DNA of 64,000 nucleotides from Kiritimatiellia bacterium (GCA_012103575.1 WLWN01000001.1:511792-575791); one strand, 5' to 3'. Numbered from the stretch's first letter, positions 50,349 through 61,527 are shown. Notes: generated by a model not told the origin, from the sequence alone. Numbers and translations are program-made.

Positions 50349-51906
50349 ATGAAAAAAGAAAGATTCATTAATATTCTAATCAGTGTCCTTTGTATAGGAA
50401 CCCTTAAGCTTTATGGGGTTGTCGGTTCTTCCCCTCCACCGTCTGGGACCATCCGTCCCAACATGAAAACCACGGAGGAGATAGAGCCAAGAACCCTTAT
50501 TGATACCCTTCCATTTTCTTTGAACCAGAGTGGTTCGTATTACCTGGCTTCTAACCTTGTCGGTACAGTAGGAACAAGTGGAATTATCATTGGTGCAAGC
50601 GATCTTACATTGGACTTAAATGGGTATACGATGTTAGGTGTTAATGGGAGTCTACCAGGGATTACAGGGATATGGTTCTAACATTGTCGTATGTAATGGC
50701 ACAATTGTTTCATGGGGTCAAAATGGGCTAGATGGGGCAGAATTTTATGATACTAAAATCATCAATGTAAATAGTTCTTCCAACGGTTCCAGAGGGATCA
50801 AACTCGCAACCGGTGGAATCATACAAAATTGTTCAGCAGAAGGAAATCTTTCTGGTCCAGGAATTTCCAGTGGAGTCAACAGCATGATCGGTAATAGCCA
50901 AGCATGGGAAAACGCCGGAGACGGATTTAATCTTTTAAAAGGATCTCGTGTAAAAAGATGCAAAGCCTTCAATAATAAAAAATCCGGATTTTCAGGGCTA
51001 GATAGCCAGTTTACCGAGTGTCAGAGTCGCTCCAATGCCCAAGATGGATTTAACATCTCTGGTCAAATCATGTATGCTCGTTCAACAGACAATCTTGGAC
51101 ATGGAATAGCGATTATGAGCGGTATCATCAGAGACACGGATGTAAGGAATAATGGCAAACATGGAATTATATCTAACGGAGAAGTATTAATCACGGATTG
51201 TACCCTTGCTCGATAATGCTTCAAATGGATTTATCAGTGCCGTAGGAAGTACGGTCATAAACTGTATTGCCGGAGGCAATAGGGCCCATGGTATCTCTGT
51301 CGGTTCAAATAGCCTCGTCAAGTCGTGTAGCAGCTATACCAATGTGGCTTCCGGGATTACCATTCGAGATACAGTCTCTTCTGATAATGGTCAATCCGGA
51401 ATTTTTCTTTAGGAGCAACGGTTTTGAATTGCCTTGTTCAAGGGAATAATAGTTATGGGATATTCGTCCCCTATAACGCTAAAATAGAAAATAATATCGT
51501 AAAAAAGAATTTAAGTCATGGAATAGCTGGACTGGAAAAGTGTTATATAGCGGGAAATACTTCTGTCAATAACGGTGGAGACGGCATTCAAGTCGGTTCT
51601 GAATCTATGATTTTAAACAATACCTGTAGTTTTAATCAGTTAGGAGGAATCGCTTGTTATAACGCCACCACCAACGCCAACAGAAACTATGTTGAAGGGA
51701 ATCATGTCGTAACAAATGGTGCAGCGGGTATTCTATTATTTGGTTGTCAAAATGTGATGATCAAAAATACCGCTATTGATAACGTCTTCTTAAACTACCA
51801 GGTACTAAATCCAACCCAGTGTGTGGGTACAGAAAATAGGGATGGTGGACAGTTTACGGGCACGGATTTAGGAAGTGCAGGTCCCTTTTCCAATTTTAGT
51901 TATTAA
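50349..51906 (+). pseudogene. Secreted parallel beta-helix (NosD-like) protein 2, three frameshifts
   Basis: A signal peptide (ERFINILISVLCIGTLKLYG) is followed by the family start EEIEPRTLIDTLPFSLNQSGSYYL and the first coil DLTLDLNGYTM. Many short right-handed beta-helix coils of the N.ssG...G.......I.NC type follow. Frameshifts near 50672, 51200 and 51410 break about 510 residues into four frames; each downstream frame continues the coil pattern. The C-terminus is GPFSNFSY. It presumably acts outside the cell, binding or cleaving polysaccharide, but no catalytic residues are identifiable. Confidence 0.78.
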
Positions 51907-52114
51907 CTTTTTACCGTACAGACTATGAATAAAGAATGTTCAGAGAAAGCTAGACGTTTCACGATGAAACAATACCGATTGGGTCTGATCATGTGGATGC
52001 TGTTTTTCTCTATGGGGACCGTTACTATATATGGTGCGGGTCCTGTCGATCCAACGAGATCACCTGCAGAAACACCACGGTGGATTGTAAAATTAAATGC
52101 CGCAAAAAATGGAC

Positions 52115-53305
52115 CTGAGAGCTTCTGTTCATGCGGCGATCTCCAAATCGAAACACTCCTGTGCGGGTTTGTATTCTAGGATCTTGCGAGGATAGTTGTT
52201 AATCCACTTTTCAATCTCACCAATACGGTCGATGGTATATTTTCCGATGTTGTCTCCTTTGGCGACGAAACGACGAACCATACGGTTGGCATTTTCGTTG
52301 GAGCCTGGTTCCCAGGAAGAATACGGGTGAGCATAATAGAGTTTAACACGTCTCTTTTTGCTAAATCCGGAACGTTCCATCTGCTCCACGTCGAGAAACT
52401 CGCTCCCGTTATCGGCTGTAATCGACTTGAACATCGATCTGAATGGGCCAACTCCCATCGATCTTTCGATCGCTTTGAGGGCCTGCAGAACCGATGCCTG
52501 TGTTTTATCCGAAAGTTTTCTCACCCTTAGCATTCGGGTCTTTCTTTCTACTAACGTCATTAAAACCGGTTTTGAAGTTCCTTTTCCGCCGACGATCAAA
52601 TCCAATTCCCAGTGCCCAAATTCCTCGCGTTTTTCTACGGTCTTAGGTCGTTTTTCGATACTGGTCCTTCGGGCATGTTGCTTTTTAACCCGCTTAATAG
52701 CACGTCTTTTTCGTTTTATCCGTTTTCGTTTTTCCCATAGGGACTCGTTGCTCACCCCCGGGATGAGACCTTGGTCAATATAGGTATACAGCGTTTTTGT
52801 ACTCACCGCTGCAGGTCTCTGCTCTTGTTTAAGCAAAGGAGCAACCACATCGGGTGAGCGTTTGTGAACAAGAATGTGCTCGCTGATAAACACAGCCGTT
52901 TCATGATGCTTTCCAAGCTTAAGCTCAGGTCCCTTGGCCGTCGCATTTAGATCATGAAGTTCCTGGGCTCGATCACTGCTGTATGCTTTCTTCTTTCGCG
53001 GCTCTGTATCGAAATGCTCTACCTCCCCACGTTTGATTTCGCGCTCTATGGTTCGACGATGCCTTCCCAGATAGCTAGTAGCTATCTCCAAAGGACGTCC
53101 TGGGTTTTTGAGCATTGTTTCAATCATGATCCGTTCTTTCTGTGTCAAATGCTTGCCTTTTCGGGGATGAATACTACTCTTGATTTGTTCCATGTCTTTC
53201 TCCTTTTTTTGTCTTCTGTCGAGTTTTTAAATCTAGAAGATTTCGGCATGGAACACTCCTGTTTTACAATATCTTCTTTTGGGCATTTAATATTACAATT
53301 CTCAG
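52115..53305 (-). mobile_element. IS30-family insertion sequence
   Basis: About 1.19 kb. The outermost matching ends I can see are CTGAGA (52115) and TCTCAG (ending 53305), but the inverted repeats are degenerate, so the limits are approximate. The host beta-helix frame breaks off on the left at LNAAKN and resumes on the right at NEIEPR. No clean target duplication is evident. Confidence 0.75.
52129..53193 (-). CDS. IS30-family transposase, intact
   Basis: This 354-residue protein is the only undamaged transposase in the window. The N-terminal helix-turn-helix (LTQKERIMIETMLK, YLGRHRRTIEREIKRG) is followed by the DDE catalytic core with HWELDLIVGG, SITADNGSEF and YYAHPYSSWEPGSNENANRM (the D, D and E boxes typical of IS30). 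An AGGAG site precedes the ATG at 53193. The intact ORF suggests this was one of the latest insertions. Confidence 0.93.
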   Translation of the reverse strand: MEQIKSSIHPRKGKHLTQKERIMIETMLKNPGRPLEIATSYLGRHRRTIEREIKRGEVEHFDTEPRKKKAYSSDRAQELHDLNATAKGPELKLGKHHETAVFISEHILVHKRSPDVVAPLLKQEQRPAAVSTKTLYTYIDQGLIPGVSNESLWEKRKRIKRKRRAIKRVKKQHARRTSIEKRPKTVEKREEFGHWELDLIVGGKGTSKPVLMTLVERKTRMLRVRKLSDKTQASVLQALKAIERSMGVGPFRSMFKSITADNGSEFLDVEQMERSGFSKKRRVKLYYAHPYSSWEPGSNENANRMVRRFVAKGDNIGKYTIDRIGEIEKWINNYPRKILEYKPAQECFDLEIAA

Positions 53306-54872
53306 AACGAAATAGAACCTAGAATCTCCATTACAAACATCCCCTTTACGATTACCATGCCGGGTTCATATTACTTGCCCACCAATCTTACCGGTATAAC
53401 AGGGAATAGTGGGATCCTTATTCAAACCAATGACGTCTCCATTGATTGCAATAGGTTTCTTCTTAAAGGTGTATCAGGTTCTCTCAATGGGATTGAAATA
53501 AACGGTTTAATGGAGAACATTCTGATCCACAACGGGCACTTTGAATTGTGGGGAAACAATGGATTAGAACTTTCTTCAGGTAAATACATATCTATTCAGA
53601 ATCTGAACATGTCCTCAAATGGTCTGTCAGGCCTTTTTGGCCGGGGACGGAACCATTATACAAAACTGTTTAGCCGATAAAAATGGCGATATCGGGATTT
53701 CTTTAGGTGCAGGGAGTACTATGAATAATTGGATAGCGATTGAAAACGCAACCAATGGGTTTGTGATTTCGAAGAGCCTTGCCAACAAATGCATAGCTCG
53801 GAATAATGGGGGTCATGGATTTGTGGGAACACGTTCGAGATTTATTAATTGTGTAGCTGGGGGAAACACTAATAGAGGGTTCAATCTGCCGGAATGAGGC
53901 GCTGTGATTGACTCTACAGCCACCGATAATGGTGGCGTTGGAATTATTGTGACAAACGGTATTGTTCGATGATGTCACGTTACATCGAACCAAGGAAAAG
54001 GCATTGAATGCCAAGGATCAATTATCGATTGTGTATCCTATAATAATGGGTTAAACGGAATCTCTGCTTTACCCGGTAGCAGTGTAAGTTCCTGTCTCGT
54101 TGATGGGCATACCAATGCGCATGGGATGGTTGCCGGGGCTGGATGCACCATCATGGATTCTGTATCTGTATCCAATGGTTCAACCGCGGGCCTGTTTGGC
54201 ATCGATGCAGATGAAGCGTGTAGCATTATCAACACGGTAATCAGTCATAATAAAAACGATGGATTGTGGGCAGGACATCGATCTACCGTCTTCGGATGTA
54301 CAGTCGCCAATAATGGGGATGACGGGATTATTATTGAATTTGGAGGGAGTACAGTAGCTTTTTGTTCATCAACCCAAAATGGGGATGACGGGATACAGAT
54401 TACAGATTCCTCAACGCCCTATGGAATTATACGAGACTCTGTTTTCTATAACAATACAGATGACGGAATACGTGCCAGAAAAGGGTGTTTTTTAGAGGGG
54501 AATGTGGTCAATGTGAATGATGATGGCATCATCATTTATGGTGCAAGTTTAGTTCTAGATAATATGGCGAATAACAATGCAAAGAGCGGTATAGTCGCTA
54601 TATCGCCCGCACAATTTAGCCGAATCCAAGGAAATCTTGTAATCAGCAACAACACCATTCAAAGCGCAACGCCTGCCGGGATCCGTGCTGCTAATTGTCC
54701 AAATGTTATCGTAAAAAACGTTCTCATAAATAATAACGTCAAAAATTATAGTCTAGGTGCTTGTTTGGTTTCGGACCGACGTGCAAGGCCTGTTACGGGC
54801 GAGTCAATTACTTCTGCTGAAACCTGGGCAGACTTTAGTTATTAAAAACGAAGGAATTTAAAGAGAATACAG

Positions 54873-57227
54873 ATGAAAAAAATAGTGTGTGCATACTCCA
54901 TGGCGATTGGGTCTTTTATCATAGGAATCGGTCATGCTTATGGCGGTGGATCCTTAGAGCGCTTCACGATTGAGGTGTCGCGATGTAGCACGAAGAAAGC
55001 CAGCCGATTGCGTCGTCGGAAGAAACCTCTTCGAACGCTTGTGTGATCGCTTCAGATAGTTCCTACTGACTGCGGGCTGCAAGGCTGCCCAACCGATTCT
55101 CTATCTTGCCCCACATTTTTTCAATGGGGTTGGAATCGGGGCTGTAGGGTGGAAGGAATCTTACATAGGCCCTACATGACTCAATGAGTTCAATGACCTT
55201 GGGATTGTGATGGACGCGAAGATTGTCCATGATGACGATGTCTTCAGGTGAAAGAGTCGGGAGAAAAACCCGGCGAATATATTCTCCAAAAACAGCCGTG
55301 TCTGTCGCCCCTTCCCCCTCCATGGCCGCTGTTGTTCCGTCCAGGCGGACCGAAGAAATCAAGGTGGTGGTACACCAATGTCCATGAGGCGTTTTGGTAA
55401 AAAGCCTGTTCCCGCCCAACGCCCGGCCCCGCAGACAAGTCATATTCGTTTTCGCCCCGGATTCATCAATAAAGACAAGGCGACTTGGATCAAGTTTGGC
55501 CACCTCTTGGATCCACTGCTTTCTCAAGAGATTTACATCCGCCCGGTCTTGCTCGTTGGCGTGAAGCGTTTCTTTTATACCGGTAGCCCAACCGATTCAC
55601 ATTTTGTAGGCATCTATCGCACGCCGCCGGATTTCTGCTGTTGCTATACTCATGTCATGGAGTATAGATCTTCTAAAGAGGCATTTCAATCGTTAAATGC
55701 TCTAACTCCGCCCGCAGGACAACCAGCGCCCGTGTACAAGGCCTTGAATGAGCTTGCGCCCATTCTGATTTCAGTCCTCCCTTTTACGATCTCTAAATCA
55801 GGCTTATATTTTGTCACCGATAATCTTTCCTCATCTTCTGGTGGCATTACGATCTCTGCAGACCTAACCCTAGACCTAAAAGGGTTACCCTAACGGGTAA
55901 CAACACGAGACCAGGAGTCGTAGCATCAGGGTCTCGAAAGAATATCGATATCTTTAATGGAACCTTTCGTACGTGGACTACAGGGATTAGTCTGAGTTCT
56001 TCTGAGAACGTTCAAATTACAGGCATCAAAGCGTTTGGAAATACGCTGAGTGGTGTGATGGTAGGGAACCATTCTTTCATACGGAGAAGTATCGCCAGTG
56101 AAAATACCTTCTTTGGATTTAGCGCAGGAACGGAGTCTTCCTTCGAGGATTCAATGGCTGTTGGAAATTCTCTTGATGGGTTTGTTATAAACCGCGCCAC
56201 TGTACAAAACTGCATAGCTAGAGGGAACGGACGCAGTGGATTTCTAGGAGGAAAAAGTATCTTCACCTATTCATCCGCTGAATCGAACAGCCTACATGGG
56301 TTTCAACTCATTGACGGTGAACTATCTGATTGCTCAGCTATAGCAAACACCAGTAACGGGATCTTTATATTAGGTGAAGCGATTGTAAAAGGGGCTGGAT
56401 GCCAACTCAATGGCGGGCATGGGATTGACCTTGAGCGTGGAAGCATCACGGAGTCTTTTATTGCTATCAACGCTGGGCATGGTATCAAAAGCTCATTAAC
56501 GTGTATGGTCAGCGATAGTACATCCATAAATAATCTAGAGTATGGAATAAATCTTGGTCCAAATAGTATGGTAAACGGATGTACCGTTAGGGTCAATAAT
56601 AATAACGGTATTGCCGTGGGTGCTGGATCCATTGTTTCATCCTGTACGAGCACAGAAAACGGAACGCACGGAATCCTTGCAGGCGAGAAATCCCTTATTA
56701 AGGGATGTACCGTTAGTTCTAATAACTCGATTGGCATTCAATTCGCGTCCGAATGTAAAGTGCTTTATTGTACGGTTTCTGGCAGCTCTATTGGGGCTGG
56801 TGGCGCATCTTCTGATCACAGTATTTTAAAAGGAGATACCTTTATACAAAACAGTATTGGTCTTACAGTCGGCAACCAATGTCTTGTCCAAGGTAACAAT
56901 TCTTCGGGCAACACGTCTATTGGCTTTGTGATGTCGAGTGATTGCATGGTAAAGGGAAACATAGGGATCGAAAACCCAACCACAGGGATCGAAGTTCAAG
57001 GATCCCGAAATCGTATTGAGAACAACCATATCGTGGGAATAGGAACAGGAACGGGTATTAATGGAACCTTGGGATGTAACAACGTGTATCGTGGAGACTA
57101 TTCAGAGAGCCATCTGACCGATTATAATATATTATCCGCTTCATGTGTAGTGGGTGAAGAAAACAAGATCTCGTTTATATCTTCTACCAATCTTGACGGA
57201 GAATCTGAATGGGTTAACTTCTTGTAG
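54873..57227 (+). pseudogene. Secreted parallel beta-helix protein 4, split by IS630 and one frameshift
   Basis: A signal peptide (KKIVCAYSMAIGSFIIGIG) and GGGSL are followed by IS630 copy 5. Removing the IS with one TA gives GGGSLTPPAGQPAPVYKALNE in frame, then ILISVLPFTISKSGLYF, the domain start shared with paralogs 2 and 3. A frameshift at about 55888 separates LDLKG from TLTGNNTRPG. From there about 445 codons of beta-helix coils run open to the stop at 57227. It is the least damaged of the four tandem genes. A surface or secreted polysaccharide-related role is inferred only from the fold. Confidence 0.8.
54957..55702 (-). mobile_element. IS630-family element, copy 5, internally deleted
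   Basis: This 746-bp copy is flanked by TA (54955-54956 and 55703-55704). About 230 bp of the transposase N-terminal region are missing (junction near 55597), while both ends and the start-codon segment remain. The catalytic part is open from 55527. It is non-autonomous. Confidence 0.92.
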
Positions 57228-57454
57228 AGTATACCTTCATCTTTCTAACACTCTTTCTCTCTCTAACGTATCTTTGTAATCCCATTCCCAACTGAAAAGC
57301 TACTATCTTTTATTTACCCATACCTATTTTTTAATCAGCATGTTATAGTCATTAAAGCGGGTAATTTTAACAAGCAGGTTGTAAGAAGGGTTAATGGGAT
57401 ATGAATTATTACTATCTAACAACGAATAACTAGCAATCCTCATTGCTTCTTAGG

Positions 57455-57530
57455 TGGTGAGCCGGGTGGGGCTCGAACCCACGACCCCAGGCTTAAAAGA
57501 CCCGTGCTCTACCAGCTGAGCTACCGGCCC
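57455..57530 (-). tRNA. tRNA-Lys(TTT)
   Basis: On the minus strand GGGCCGG pairs with CCGGCTC (one G-T) to form the acceptor stem. The D-arm is TAGCTCAGCTGGTAGAGCA, the anticodon loop CTTTTAA gives TTT, and the T-arm is GTGGGTTCGAGCCCCAC. The CCA end is encoded. It sits between the beta-helix cluster and the CPBP gene. Confidence 0.95.
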
Positions 57531-57604
57531 ACCTAAATTGACCTGATTTTTTAAAACAGGTGGGAACAGTATGTAAACGTGATACACTCGTCAAACATAA
57601 TCCT

Positions 57605-58558
57605 ATGAATACCGTAAAAGATTTAAAGAAGAGTGATCCATTGGGGTGGCGATCATTGCGCTCTGTTGGAGGGCTGTTTGCTTTTTCCTTGATCTTCAGT
57701 GCGATTATGGCACCGCCCATTTTTAATGCGCTCCTATGGCTAGGACGACATGTCGATAGGCTGAAAATGTTGCGTGATGTTGAGTTTGAGAGCGTGGTTT
57801 CCCGTTGCTTTTTGGTTCTGATGATCTTGGGGTGCATTCCATTTATGAAGGGCGGGGGCATGGGGCATGTGGTTGATTTAGGATTTCAAAAAGATATTTC
57901 TTGGCTAAAAAAGGTACTGAAAGGATTGAGCACAGGTTGTTTGACGATGGCCGGTTTATTTCTTTTGGGGTGGGGGTTAAATGCCTATACGCTTAAGCTT
58001 GTCCTCCCGGTCGATGTTGTTATTAAACTGTCTAGCTATTTTGTGGGTGCGCTTATCGTGGGGGTACTCGAAGAAACATTTTTTAGAGGGTTTTTGTTTG
58101 GGGTTTTACGTCGGCCTTTAGGATACTGCGGAGGATTACTTCTTTCTAGCTTGATTTTTTCAGTGATCCATTTTGCTAAACCAAATCCTGCTATAGGTGT
58201 TGTCTATGGACATTGGTATTCCGGTCTAGCGTTGTTTCCATCGATGTTTCGGTTTGTGGGCCCTTCCTATCATTATTTCCCGTTCTTTTTAACGCTCTTT
58301 TTTATGGGGATGATCATGTGTGTTTTTTATGATCTGCATCATCATATCTATTTTATCATTGGATTGCATGCGGGGTGGGTTTTTATCATGAGAACAGGAA
58401 AGTTCCTTTTCGAGCGAAACCCTAATTCATATCTGTATCTATTTGGGCATAGCTCGATCATTGAGAAGTCCTACAGTGCATTGATCATGGCATTGATCTT
58501 TTCAGCCGGAGTCCTATACTGGAGGCGGTCGTTAAAACGATTTGAAGTGGTATGTTGA
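57605..58558 (+). CDS. CPBP-family intramembrane metalloprotease
   Basis: This is a 317-residue polytopic membrane protein with about eight hydrophobic helices. The CPBP/Abi (Rce1-like) signature is present: EETFFRGFLFG (EExxxR) near residue 160, SLIFSVIHF with the second-motif His, and HAGW near the C-terminus. Such proteases cleave prenylated or membrane substrates; the target here is unknown. ATG 57605 is chosen because the upstream in-frame codon at 57560 adds a polar stretch without a good ribosome-binding site. The stop overlaps the comF start. Confidence 0.85.
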   Translation: MNTVKDLKKSDPLGWRSLRSVGGLFAFSLIFSAIMAPPIFNALLWLGRHVDRLKMLRDVEFESVVSRCFLVLMILGCIPFMKGGGMGHVVDLGFQKDISWLKKVLKGLSTGCLTMAGLFLLGWGLNAYTLKLVLPVDVVIKLSSYFVGALIVGVLEETFFRGFLFGVLRRPLGYCGGLLLSSLIFSVIHFAKPNPAIGVVYGHWYSGLALFPSMFRFVGPSYHYFPFFLTLFFMGMIMCVFYDLHHHIYFIIGLHAGWVFIMRTGKFLFERNPNSYLYLFGHSSIIEKSYSALIMALIFSAGVLYWRRSLKRFEVVC

Positions 58559-59274
58559 AACTTTCTGCCTTAGATCTTGTTTATCCTCGGTCGTGTTTTG
58601 GATGTGGTCTAACATGCAATCAAGACGAAGGTTTTTTATGTTGGGAATGTTTGGCAGAAGTAATTTTCGTGAAGCCGCCATTTTGTTCGCTGTGCGGTGA
58701 TCCGATTTCCGGTAAAATTGATCATGCGTATGTATGTTACTTTTGTACATCCCTGCCGCGTTTCTTTGATAAGGCAAGATCTTCTATTTTGTACGATGGT
58801 ATTCTTCGGAAAGCTTTACAGGCGTTTAAATATCAAGCTGGGCTATGGTTATACCATGATCTTGTCTCTTTGATATATGCTTGCACAACAGCTCAATTAA
58901 ATGTAGACCGTATTGATATGGTGACATGTGTGCCTTTACATGCTCGACGAAGACGTAAACGGGGATATAATCAGTCTTATTTATTAGCAAAAGGGCTTTC
59001 TTCGAAAATAGATAAACCGTTGAAGAAGAATTTGTTAAAACGTATTCGTTCTACAAAAAGTCAAACAGATTTGACAGCTCGTGAACGTATTACTAACCTA
59101 GAGGCAGCTTTTAAAGCTAAAAAAGGGGCTTGTGTAAAGGATCAGCATATTTTGTTGGTTGACGATATCATGACGACCGGTGTCACCGTGAATGAATGTG
59201 CCCGAACGTTAAAAGAAGCTGGTGCATCAGAGGTATCAGTGGTTACTGTTGCAAGAGGGTCGCAACGATTCTAA
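58552..59274 (+). CDS. comF: ComF-family phosphoribosyltransferase-like protein
   Basis: This 240-residue protein has N-terminal zinc-ribbon cysteines (CFGCG, CWEC, CSLCG, CYFC), then a PRTase domain with the basic segment RRRRKRGYNQSYLLAKGL and the PRPP loop ILLVDDIMTTGVT. It is the ComFC/GntX-like protein linked to natural transformation and DNA uptake in several bacteria. It starts inside the stop region of the CPBP gene (58552), so the two are translationally coupled. No other competence gene is in view. Confidence 0.88.
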   Translation: MLKLSALDLVYPRSCFGCGLTCNQDEGFLCWECLAEVIFVKPPFCSLCGDPISGKIDHAYVCYFCTSLPRFFDKARSSILYDGILRKALQAFKYQAGLWLYHDLVSLIYACTTAQLNVDRIDMVTCVPLHARRRRKRGYNQSYLLAKGLSSKIDKPLKKNLLKRIRSTKSQTDLTARERITNLEAAFKAKKGACVKDQHILLVDDIMTTGVTVNECARTLKEAGASEVSVVTVARGSQRF

Positions 59275-59314
59275 TAACGAAAACAAACGAATTTCTAATA
59301 ACAAATAACTAATT

Positions 59315-60184
59315 ATGGCTTTATTTGGCAAAAAAAACTATTCTACCGTTAAGGTGAGGAAACACGACATCCCGGATGGTCTTTGGATTAAATGTGTTGC
59401 CTGTAACGAAATCATCTTTAAACAGGAATTAGATAAAGCTCATGGTGTATGCCCCAAATGTGATCATCATTTTCAGTTATCACGAAAAGAAAGGTTAGAT
59501 CTATTAGCTGAGGAAGACACGTTCGAAGAGTGGGATCGTGAATTATATAGTGTAGATACATTGGGGTTTACGGGGTCGGCTTCCTATGCTTCAAAGCTTG
59601 AAAGTAATATTAAAAAAACAGGATATAAAGAGGCTGTCACCTGTGGTCAGGCCCACATGGGTAAGCATCGGGTCGGTATGGCCATAATGGATTTTAGGTT
59701 TTTGGGGGCGAGTATGGGGTCGGTGGTGGGAGAAAAAATAACCCGTCTGTTTGAACGTGCCATGGAAAAAAAGTTGCCGGCAGTTATTTTTTCGGCTTCG
59801 GGAGGGGCGCGCATGTATGAGGGCATGTTGAGCCTCATGCAAATGGCTAAAACGAGCGGGGCCGTTGAACGCCATCATGGAGCGGGCTTGCCATATATAT
59901 CCGTCCTGACACATCCCACCATGGCGGGGGTGATGGCTAGCTATGCAACATTAGGTGACGTCATCATTGCCGAACCTGACGCACTTATTGGATTTGCAGG
60001 CCCGCGCGTGATTAAAGAAACCACCCAGCAAGATTTGCCGGAAGGCTTTCAAAAGCCCGAATTTTTACTCAAGCATGGCCTGCTAGATATGGTGACTCAC
60101 CGGAAAGATCTTAAACAGACCATTATTGGGCTGCTTGACTATATGAATACCCCACCGCAGGAGCAAGAGGAGTCATCAAGGTGA
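59315..60184 (+). CDS. accD: Acetyl-CoA carboxylase carboxyltransferase subunit beta
   Basis: The 289-residue AccD has its four-cysteine zinc finger (CVACNEIIF and CPKCDHHF, about residues 29-51) and the crotonase-like carboxyltransferase core, with MGSVVGEKITRL, SASGGARMYEG, THPTMAGVMASYA and GFAGPRVIKETT. It forms the carboxyltransferase with AccA and makes malonyl-CoA for fatty acid synthesis. It shares a GTGA junction with folC, the usual accD-folC pairing. Confidence 0.95.
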   Translation: MALFGKKNYSTVKVRKHDIPDGLWIKCVACNEIIFKQELDKAHGVCPKCDHHFQLSRKERLDLLAEEDTFEEWDRELYSVDTLGFTGSASYASKLESNIKKTGYKEAVTCGQAHMGKHRVGMAIMDFRFLGASMGSVVGEKITRLFERAMEKKLPAVIFSASGGARMYEGMLSLMQMAKTSGAVERHHGAGLPYISVLTHPTMAGVMASYATLGDVIIAEPDALIGFAGPRVIKETTQQDLPEGFQKPEFLLKHGLLDMVTHRKDLKQTIIGLLDYMNTPPQEQEESSR

Positions 60185-61527
60185 CCCTTGACTTTTCGGG
60201 TTCTTTATCAACTACTCTGCAGCAGCTTTATCACCGACAAGTACACGGCATAAAGCCCGGTTTAGAGGTCGAGCAACACTTGCTTGAGGGGCTAGGCAAT
60301 CCTCATTTAAAGATTCCTGTTCTTCATGTCGCGGGGACAAACGGAAAAGGTTCTGTTTGCGCGATGCTTGAATCCATTCTACGTGCTTCAGGATTGACCA
60401 CAGGCCTTTATACATCACCTCATTTAGTAGATTTTAGAGAGCGTATTCGTGTGCAGGGATCATTGTTAGCGCGTAAAGATCTCCAAGGGTTGCTTGAAAA
60501 AGTAGACCACCAGGCGGATCAAGTGGCTCAAGCATTGAATGGACGGGAAGTTACCTTTTTTGAATTTGTCACAGCAATGGCCTTTGAATATTTCCGCCAA
60601 AAAAAGGTCGAACTTTCTATTATTGAGGTAGGGATGGGCGGTCGGCTTGATGCGACCAACGTGGTGGACCCCCTGATCTCAGTGATTTCTGGTATTGATA
60701 AAGATCACACGATGTATCTAGGAGAAACGGTAGAAGCCATTGCATTTGAAAAAGCTGGCATTATTAAAAACGGGCGGCCGATCGTATGTGGTTTCATGCC
60801 CATTAAATGCATGGACGTTATACGTCGCGTTGCTGAAAAAAGAAACGCCCCTCTTTTTTTTGCAGAGGAAATGGTTTCGGTAAAAAGGTCAGGGCTAGAC
60901 CCTGAAACCCGCCGAATGAAAATAGAGACATTGGATGGTAGTTATGGGCCATTCACGAATTCCCTTTTGGGTCCACATCAGTTAAAAAACGGTGCGTTGA
61001 CTATCGCTGTTCTAGAAGTCCTGAAACAGGTCTATCAGATACCCGTAACAGCGCAGGCTGTTAAAAAGGGCTTTGAATCACTCAAATGGCCAGCACGATG
61101 TCAAAAACTAGAGGATGCGCCTATGATCCTTTTGGATGCTGCACATAATGTGGCTGGTGCAAAAGCGCTTCACGCAACATTGGAAGATATCGGCAAAAAT
61201 CGGGACATCGCCCTTATTATAGGTTTTATGCAAGACAAAGACTATTTAGGGTTCATTAAAACCTTTTCATTCTGTACAAAATATTGTTGGGCCGTTGATA
61301 TACCCCATAAAAGAGGTTTGCCCCCTGAAAAAGTTGTCGAGGGGTGTCAAGCCGTTGGTATTGCAGCAGAAAAGAATACGTTAGAGCAGGCTTTAGATGT
61401 AGGACGAGCATGGGCCAAGGAACGTGACGGAGTCTTGTGTATTGCCGGTTCGCTTTATTTGGCAGGCGAGGTGCTTCGCATCATCATACACGAAAAGGGA
61501 CAAGCTCTTGAAGAACTCTTCTTATAA
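60181..61527 (+). CDS. folC: Folylpolyglutamate synthase / dihydrofolate synthase
   Basis: This 448-residue enzyme starts with GTG at 60181, overlapping accD. It is a Mur ligase-type protein with the P-loop HVAGTNGKGSVCAML (about residue 50), TSPHLVDFRERIRV, EVGMGGRLDATNVV, ISGIDKDHTMYLG and the C-terminal LLDAAHNVAGAKAL. It adds glutamate to dihydropteroate or folate. The length is normal and no damage is seen. Confidence 0.95.
   Translation: MTLDFSGSLSTTLQQLYHRQVHGIKPGLEVEQHLLEGLGNPHLKIPVLHVAGTNGKGSVCAMLESILRASGLTTGLYTSPHLVDFRERIRVQGSLLARKDLQGLLEKVDHQADQVAQALNGREVTFFEFVTAMAFEYFRQKKVELSIIEVGMGGRLDATNVVDPLISVISGIDKDHTMYLGETVEAIAFEKAGIIKNGRPIVCGFMPIKCMDVIRRVAEKRNAPLFFAEEMVSVKRSGLDPETRRMKIETLDGSYGPFTNSLLGPHQLKNGALTIAVLEVLKQVYQIPVTAQAVKKGFESLKWPARCQKLEDAPMILLDAAHNVAGAKALHATLEDIGKNRDIALIIGFMQDKDYLGFIKTFSFCTKYCWAVDIPHKRGLPPEKVVEGCQAVGIAAEKNTLEQALDVGRAWAKERDGVLCIAGSLYLAGEVLRIIIHEKGQALEELFL

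Larger units (their letters stand above)
51964..54845 (+). pseudogene. Secreted parallel beta-helix protein 3, split by IS30, with frameshift and two TGA codons
   Basis: A signal sequence from ATG 51964 (KQYRLGLIMWMLFFSMGTV) leads to PAETPRWIVKLNAAKN, where IS30 is inserted. After the element the frame resumes with NEIEPRISITNIPFTITMPGSYYLP and SNDVSIDCNRFLL-like coils. A frameshift near 53640 and in-frame TGA codons at 53895 and 53970 follow, after which the coils run open to FSY and stop at 54845. Repeated NDDGI/GDDGI turns mark the beta-helix ladder. It is a paralog of the flanking genes and is dead. Confidence 0.78.

Noticed and set aside
52153..53262. ACACTCCTGT repeated near both ends of the IS30 element
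   Set aside because: The copies are in direct, not inverted, orientation and lie inside the element, so they do not define its ends.
57277..57303. About 22 bp near 57280 similar to a stretch of the ilvE pseudogene (about 16460)
   Set aside because: It is too short and not extended on either side; probably chance.
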